Source: Acidobacteriota bacterium (GTDB lineage Bacteria > Acidobacteriota > Terriglobia > Terriglobales > Acidobacteriaceae). From it: a DNA stretch of 36,958 nt. A model generated the notes under the pieces. That model searched no databases and was not told where the DNA came from. It was given only the letters and a program-made list of their open reading frames with translations. The position numbers and the translations under genes are program-made. This document shows positions 32,448 to 36,958 of the stretch, in pieces. Location of the stretch: the NCBI GenBank assembly GCA_021846945.1, contig JAJZVZ010000030.1, positions 1 to 36,958 on the forward strand, given 5' to 3'. Numbering within the stretch: position 1 is the stretch's first letter; every line of letters starts with the position of its first letter.

Positions 32448-33857
32448 TTACCGCCAATAATAGAGCCCGCCCATCATGTAATACGGCCTGTAGTAGACCG
32501 GCGGATAACCGTACATATACCCATAGGGATAGGCATAGGGGCGATAAGACGAGCCATACGGAGGATATCCGCGGCGATAGAGCCTGGGCCCGCCCTGATT
32601 GAGCCCCTGGGCCAGCCGCGCCGCCTCTTCCGGACTCACCGGATTGACCGTGAGCGGAGCCGCCAGGTGGAACGTGACGAGCGCCTCGGCGGGAATCCAA
32701 GCCGTTGGCCCGCGCGTTGCCGCGGAAGCCGCTGTGCCAATGGTGCCGCCGCTGACCGCGCCAATTGCCGCGCCACCTCCGCCGCCCGCCATGCCGCCGA
32801 TGAGCGCGCCCAGCAGGGCGCCGCCGATCGCGCTGCCGGCCGTCCGCCCGGTCTTACTCGGCCCCTTCACTTTGAACTCATCGGTTTGCAGGGGATAGCT
32901 GCGTCCACTCAGGTCCAGCGAAGTGAGCGTGAGCGCCAGCTCCGGGCTGCCCTTGATTGGGCCGGATTGTTTCACCTCGGTCACCACACCATGCACCGTT
33001 GCGCCCCGCGGAATCGCCAGAACACCGCCCAAGGTGACATCGCGGATGAGGGTGAACTGCACCGGAGTTCCTGCCGCCGCTCTCTTGCTGCTCACCGGCT
33101 CGCTGGTGCGAAGCTGCAGAAGCATACCTGCGGGCACCGTTACAGGAGCGGTAGCGGTTCTATAGGTCGGACCATAGGCAGGGGGTTCTTGTGCGTACGG
33201 GGTCTGATTGTAAGGTTCCCTATTAGACGGCCCCTGGCTGTATGGTCCCTGCGCGTAAGGACCTTGATTATAGGAACCTTGGTTGTACGGTCCTTGGTTG
33301 TACGGTCCTTGATTGTACGGTCCTTGATTGTACGGTCCCTGAGCAGACGGGGCCGGGTTATACGGTCCCCGGCCGGATGTCCCACTGTCCGGAGCGGGCG
33401 CAGGCATGGTATTCGGCTCGTTCCCGGCCGTCTGCGGCGCTCCCTCGCCTTCCGCGATTGGCGACTGCGTATCTTGCGGGTTCTGCGCTTGTTGCGGGTT
33501 GCCGACCTTCAGATTGTTGTTTACCTTGGTGACGCCCGCCACCTTGCCGGCGATCGAACCAGCCAGTTCCTTGTTTGACTCGCTGGCAGCGACGCCTGAA
33601 AGAGTCACTTCGCTTTGGATGGTGGCAGCGGTGATGAGGTCGTTCTTCAGCGGCTGAGAAGCGTCGAGAGCGTGAACCACATCCATCTCGATCTGCGCGT
33701 CTGTACGCTGGCCGCCCGCCGCGGCCGGCGGATTCTGCTGCGCCGGAGCCGCCGCGGTGTCCTGGGCAAGCGCTATTGTGCCGCACAGAGACACCGCCAG
33801 GGTCCCTGCCAAAACCTGAAGGAAAGCTCTTTGCAGTACTGGCTCTTTCGTCTTCAT
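32448..33857 (-). CDS. Secreted BON-domain and glycine-zipper protein with GPYNQ repeats
   Basis: 469 residues from the ATG at 33857 (GAGGA five bases upstream); an 84-codon in-frame extension is not supported. Parts in order: signal peptide 'FLQVLAGTLAVSLCGTIALAQ' (12-32); BON domain (51-118) with 'AQIEMDVVHALDASQPLKN' and 'VTLSGVAASESNKELAGSIA'; a repetitive GPYNQ-type linker (164-224); a beta domain 'PAGMLLQLRTSEPVSS' to 'GGVLAIPRGATVHGVVTEV' (242-325); a glycine zipper 'GSAIGGALLGALIGGMAGGG' (341-360); and a Tyr/Pro/Gly-rich tail to the end. BON domains bind phospholipid membranes, and glycine zippers insert in or span membranes. A cell-envelope role is likely. The precise function is unknown. 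Confidence 0.8.
   Translation of the reverse strand: MKTKEPVLQRAFLQVLAGTLAVSLCGTIALAQDTAAAPAQQNPPAAAGGQRTDAQIEMDVVHALDASQPLKNDLITAATIQSEVTLSGVAASESNKELAGSIAGKVAGVTKVNNNLKVGNPQQAQNPQDTQSPIAEGEGAPQTAGNEPNTMPAPAPDSGTSGRGPYNPAPSAQGPYNQGPYNQGPYNQGPYNQGSYNQGPYAQGPYSQGPSNREPYNQTPYAQEPPAYGPTYRTATAPVTVPAGMLLQLRTSEPVSSKRAAAGTPVQFTLIRDVTLGGVLAIPRGATVHGVVTEVKQSGPIKGSPELALTLTSLDLSGRSYPLQTDEFKVKGPSKTGRTAGSAIGGALLGALIGGMAGGGGGAAIGAVSGGTIGTAASAATRGPTAWIPAEALVTFHLAAPLTVNPVSPEEAARLAQGLNQGGPRLYRRGYPPYGSSYRPYAYPYGYMYGYPPVYYRPYYMMGGLYYWR
33186..33368. repeat. In-frame tandem 15-bp repeat coding GPYNQ units
   Basis: About twelve 15-bp units, several of them near identical (minus-strand GGACCGTACAATCAA type), encode GPYNQ/GPYAQ/GSYNQ within the BON protein. 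The most uniform copies are at 33278-33349. Such arrays change length by slippage. Confidence 0.8.
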
Positions 33858-34130
33858 GTTCGTCCTCTGCGAATCTACGATGCTGCGGCGTCCGTTCCAC
33901 TGCGGGAAGAGATTCGCATCGATGTTTCTGGAACTCCCTCCCAGACAGGCCCCGAACAGCCTTAGACGGCTCCTGCCACAGGCCGTCACTCGTAAAGACC
34001 CCGCCACCCCGGAAAAGTTCCGCGCCGGCGATGATCGGTGCGAGCAGGCGGGAAAGATGGAAATGCGAAGAGGATTTCCACGCCTGAAACTCCCTGCCCG
34101 CCCCAGCATCCAACGGCTTGGAGGTCATCG

Positions 34131-34598
34131 ATGGCAGAACGGCTGAACTATGCCAAAGTATTCCCCGAAGGTGTCCACGCCGTGCTTGGGGTGGAGAAAG
34201 TGATTCGCGGCAGCGGGCTTGAGCCCTCACTGCTCGAATTGGTCAAGACGCGCGCTTCCCAGCTCAACGGTTGCGCCTACTGTATCGATATGCATACCAA
34301 GGACGCCCGCGCAGCAGGCGAGACTGAACAGCGCCTCTACGCCCTTTCGGCCTGGCGCGAGACTCCGTTCTTCACGCCGCGCGAGCGGGCCGCGCTCACA
34401 TGGACCGAGACCATTACCAACATTCAGCAGGGCCATGCGCCCGACGAGGTCTACGAGGAAGTGCGCCGCGAGTTCACGGAAGCGGAATTGGTGAAATTGA
34501 CACTGGCCATCGCTCAGATCAACACCTGGAATCGGATCGCCATCGGATTTCGGGCTGAACCCGGGACGTACGCGCCAAAACCGCGCGCCCAGGCGTGA
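34131..34598 (+). CDS. AhpD-like carboxymuconolactone decarboxylase-family protein
   Basis: 155 residues with GGAGG about six bases before the ATG at 34131. The core 'SLLELVKTRASQLNGCAYCIDMHTKDARAAGE' has the CxxC-x3-H signature (C48, C51, H55) of the AhpD/CMD alkylhydroperoxidase fold. 'RLYALSAWRETPFFTPRERAALTWTETIT' and 'FTEAELVKLTLAIAQINTWNRIAIGFR' complete the all-helical domain typical of the 'uncharacterised peroxidase-related' branch. Members reduce peroxides with thiols or act as decarboxylases; the CxxC supports a redox role. It is cytosolic, with no signal. It is divergent from the BON gene, and no peroxiredoxin partner is adjacent. Confidence 0.9.
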   Translation: MAERLNYAKVFPEGVHAVLGVEKVIRGSGLEPSLLELVKTRASQLNGCAYCIDMHTKDARAAGETEQRLYALSAWRETPFFTPRERAALTWTETITNIQQGHAPDEVYEEVRREFTEAELVKLTLAIAQINTWNRIAIGFRAEPGTYAPKPRAQA

Positions 34599-35074
34599 GA
34601 ACCGGATTGGTATTACAGAGACTCCAGCCGCAATGGCCGCAGGGAGTCCCTGGGGTTTATTCGGCTGGGTGCGCCGGGAGATCGTTGGCTGCGACTCGCG
34701 CTGATGACGACGCCGCTGGTCCTGAGCAGACCGATGGGGTCTTCTAATGCGCACTGAGAACCACGTCCCGAGTGGCAGGCGATACGCAGCGACAAATATT
34801 TGCACATGAGGTGAGGCGCTTCCTCCGAGTCCTGAGCCCATGGATGCCATTTTTGAGTAATTTCTCATGGTGCTGAAGGTAGTCTTGCCGCAGTGCGATG
34901 CCTCGGATTGTTCATGCTGCCTCCGGCGTGCACTCAAGCGCACAGCCGAGCGCTCTCGGGCATTGTTGTAATTAATGTCCAAGAGTGCGGATCCTCGGGG
35001 GCTCGGTTTCGCCGACCGGGAATGAGCTCCGGAGTTCCGGTTGACCCCATTTTCCGTCATTGATAAACTAAATC
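34599..35074. other. Gap upstream of the initiator tRNA
   Basis: 476 bp. Apart from the putative tRNA promoter at its right end I see no gene, repeat or RNA; the open frames here lack any family feature. Confidence 0.5.
35041..35069 (+). promoter_or_regulatory. Probable promoter of the initiator tRNA
   Basis: TTGACC at 35041-35046 and TAAACT at 35064-35069 are separated by 17 bp, and the tRNA begins six bases later at 35075. Both boxes match the sigma-70 consensus at four or more of six positions. Confidence 0.5.
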
Positions 35075-35151
<77 letters not shown>

Positions 35152-35166
35152 ATTAAATTGCAGGAT

Positions 35167-36595
35167 CTAAAGGGCTTGGGAGACGCAATCTTCCAAGCCT
35201 TTCGTGCGAATAGGAGTTAAGCCGTCATTAAGACCGGCTCTGGTTTCGTCCTGCATCTTCTTTTCAGTTTCCGTAACGGCCTTCTCAAGCTCTGCGCCAA
35301 CTGCCCGCGCAGCCTCAAGGTTCCGTTCCCATTCAGGCTTTCCGCCGTACACATCCAGCGTGAACGATCCGGTGACCGCATGGCCAATGCGTTCCTGAAT
35401 CGTCTTCAGCGGAACGCGCAAGGCGTCCAGCACTGCCACGTTGAAATGCCTGAAGGCGTGAAACCCTGCCTGTGGGATGCCCAAGGACTTGAGCAGTACC
35501 TTCAGCTTGCGCTGTCGGAATACGTCCATGTCCAATGGCTGCCCGGTGGACACAGAGAACAGGTACTCTGTCTCTTTCGCCCGTTGCCGTGCGATTTGCT
35601 CCCACAGGAGCGTTACCAGTTGCGGTGACACGGCAACACTCCGAAGTGCATTGTCAGTCTTCGGAGACTGTTCCTTGCAGTGCCAAACAGAACGATTGAC
35701 GGTGAGTGTTTCGCCGTCAAGGTCAGTCAGCTTCAGCCCTGCAAGTTCACCACTGCGCAATCCGGTTTCCGCCGCAAGCCAATACAAGGCGCGATGTTCA
35801 CCCTGAGACGCCGCAATAATCCGCGCACATCTCCAGCGTGTAGTATTTGGCCATCTTCTTTGGCTTCCGGGGTAGCTTCGGTTTCGGGAGCAGAGCGTCC
35901 ACGTACCTCTGGGCGAGGGCGGCATTCCAAATCAGGCTTACCATTCCCCAGTGGTTGCGGATCGTTTTCGGGTCAAGCCCCTCTGCCATGCTGGACGCGA
36001 TGAACCGCTGAATATCCCCAGCGTCAATCGCCCGCATGTCCTTACGTCCGAATGCTGCCTTCAGCCGTTTCAATGTGCTCTTTGCACCTGATTGGGTTGA
36101 GGGCTTCGACAGCGATAGGTAATCACGCTCCCAAATCTCCGCGAATGCCTCAAAGGTTGCCGATTTCCGTTCTCTGACCGGCGCTGCCAAGGCCACGTTC
36201 ACGCGGTCCACATAGGGCTGTAATAGCCTTTGCGCTTCCCGTTTCCCGATGGTCTTGTCTTCCGTCCTTACCGGACGGAGAACGATCTGATGACGAATAC
36301 GCTTTTCTGCACCGTTGGCGTCCAGCACGTACTCTGCATACTCGCCAAGCCATACCGTCTTGTTCTTGTTGAGACGAACACTCCCACGTTGAAATCGTCT
36401 ACGCCGCACAGATTCTCCGTTCCGTGCTGTAGAACCAGTCGTGGAAGCAATTTTAGCGGATTTTCTCGCAGCCTTCCGAAAGAAGTTCCGGTAAGGCTTC
36501 CGTGGCTGAATCGCTAGCGTACTTAAATTATTTGAATCTGTCCCCGCTGGTGCCAGCGAAGCTGGGATGGGCTCTCGTACTGTATCTAAATTCAA
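35167..36595 (-). pseudogene. Tyrosine recombinase (phage/island integrase), frameshifted
   Basis: Two frames together form one integrase. The upstream frame (36595 to 35798) gives an SH3-like N-terminal part 'RRRRFQRGSVRLNKNKTVWLGEYAEYV' in pieces and a SAM-like core-binding domain 'TFEAFAEIWERDYLSLSKPS' to 'PKTIRNHWGMVSLIWNAALAQRYV'. The downstream frame (to 35167) gives the catalytic domain: Arg in 'LAAETGLRSGELAGLKLTDL', HxxR in 'GFHAFRHFNVAVL', His in 'QERIGHAVTGSF', and the nucleophile Tyr in 'TLDVYGG'. The frames meet near 35815-35835, where 'MAKYYTLEMCA' should continue 'RIIAASQGEHRALYW', implying one extra base or two missing. All catalytic residues remain. Its 3' end is 15 nt from the tRNA, the classic island layout. 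Confidence 0.88.
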
Positions 36596-36646
36596 CTGTC
36601 TTCCTACTTTCGTATATGTCCTGCTGCAAAATCACTGAAGACAGCA

Positions 36647-36677
36647 AAGCCCCTGCCGAAGGAACGGCGAGGGGCTT
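36647..36677 (-). terminator. Terminator of the right-edge gene
   Basis: On the minus strand AAGCCCCTCGCCG pairs with CGGCAGGGGCTT (one bulge) around a short loop, followed by TTGCTGT. It lies about 40 nt past the stop at 36718, so it probably ends that transcript before the integrase gene. Confidence 0.6.
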
Positions 36678-36717
36678 GGTTGAATAACTACGTGATTGCG
36701 ATTTGCCGCAGCCTCCG

Positions 36718-36957
36718 CTATGCGGCCATCGGCAATTGCTGGCCCTCGATCAATTCGGCGAGGGCGTGACCGTGCATAAGCTTCTGGTGCAGTTCTGAAG
36801 AAGACATGCCGAGCGATTTAGCCCAGTCCGCCTGCGTCTGCCGCACGCCGCCATGTTCCAAATACTTGTTGTTCCGCTTGTGCCGATCCTGTTCTTTCCT
36901 GCTGGCCCAGCAACAATTTCCCTGCTCATAGTTGCCGTCATTGTCGACACGGGGGAG
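36718..36957 (-). CDS. Phage-type HNH-associated protein, C-terminal part (cut by right edge)
   Basis: An open minus frame enters from the right edge and stops at TAG (36718-36720), giving 79 residues. It begins 'LPRVDNDGNYEQGNCCWASR', followed by 'KEQDRHKRNNKYLEHGG', 'QTQADWAKSLGMSSSELHQK' and a tail ending LPMAA. The 'R(I/V)DNDGNYE.GNC.WA...EQ..N.R' stretch is a hallmark of HNH/AP2-type phage and homing-endonuclease-related proteins. The following 'T..(D/E)WA..LG(M/I)' segment resembles their helix-turn-helix DNA-binding tail. The HNH part would be outside the window. Its presence supports an integrated element to the right of the integrase. The usual W-A-T is W-A-S here, and one Arg position is Cys. 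Confidence 0.7.
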   Translation of the reverse strand, partial: LPRVDNDGNYEQGNCCWASRKEQDRHKRNNKYLEHGGVRQTQADWAKSLGMSSSELHQKLMHGHALAELIEGQQLPMAA

Positions 36958-36958
36958 G

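Noticed and set aside
33186..33368. Short regular repeats that could suggest a CRISPR array
   Set aside because: The 15-bp units are contiguous, in frame, and encode GPYNQ; there are no unique spacers and no cas genes.

Overview
The window looks like chromosomal DNA of an Acidobacteriota bacterium (Terriglobia or Solibacter-like). Three family-level markers point there: a TIGR03435-family secreted protein (13358-14173), a fragment of an ADOP-type FtsX/MacB permease (29815-30012), and a very large Oar-like TonB receptor with an N-terminal carboxypeptidase-regulatory domain (23751-27089). High GC content, frequent long antisense reading frames and many single-gene transcription units fit this. 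No species can be named from the sequence alone.

Layout. 1-703: the tail of an IS1380-type transposase, then about 500 bp without a gene. 704-6371: a 14-helix drug-export type MFS transporter, a secreted RraA-like protein, a 265-bp MITE-like element with 19-bp inverted ends, a ketoglutarate-semialdehyde-type aldehyde dehydrogenase divergent from an RbsD/FucU mutarotase, and a HIT protein. 6620-11959, all minus: a degenerate receiver-domain protein with a basic Q/P-rich tail, a 1.17-kb gene-free stretch with an unusually long perfect hairpin, mutM, a DUF4440/NTF2-like secreted protein, an ABM-type monooxygenase and purA. 12183-14173, plus: a secreted rhodanese and a TlpA-like thioredoxin (7 nt apart), then a TIGR03435 protein.

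14294-29264 is the most coherent block and resembles a polysaccharide utilisation locus. A TAT-exported GH29 alpha-L-fucosidase converges on a tightly coupled four-gene operon (MDR dehydrogenase, SDR, TIM-barrel isomerase, HPS/KGPDC-like decarboxylase). Upstream on the same strand lie a GH63/trehalase-like (alpha/alpha)6 glycosidase, a formylglycine sulfatase and the TonB receptor. A single-pass membrane regulator-like protein is divergent from the receptor, and a repeated 17-bp motif lies in the shared upstream region. Together they suggest uptake, desulfation, trimming and oxidation of a sulfated, probably fucose-containing glycan; this is inference.

29265-30155 is a small gene graveyard: a frameshifted PIN-domain gene and the ADOP permease fragment. 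It is followed by a PpiD/SurA-type periplasmic foldase, a BON/glycine-zipper protein with GPYNQ repeats, and an AhpD-like protein. At 35075-35151 is an initiator tRNA. Immediately beyond it a frameshifted tyrosine integrase (35167-36595) and a phage-type protein cut by the right edge mark the start of an integrated element that continues past the window.
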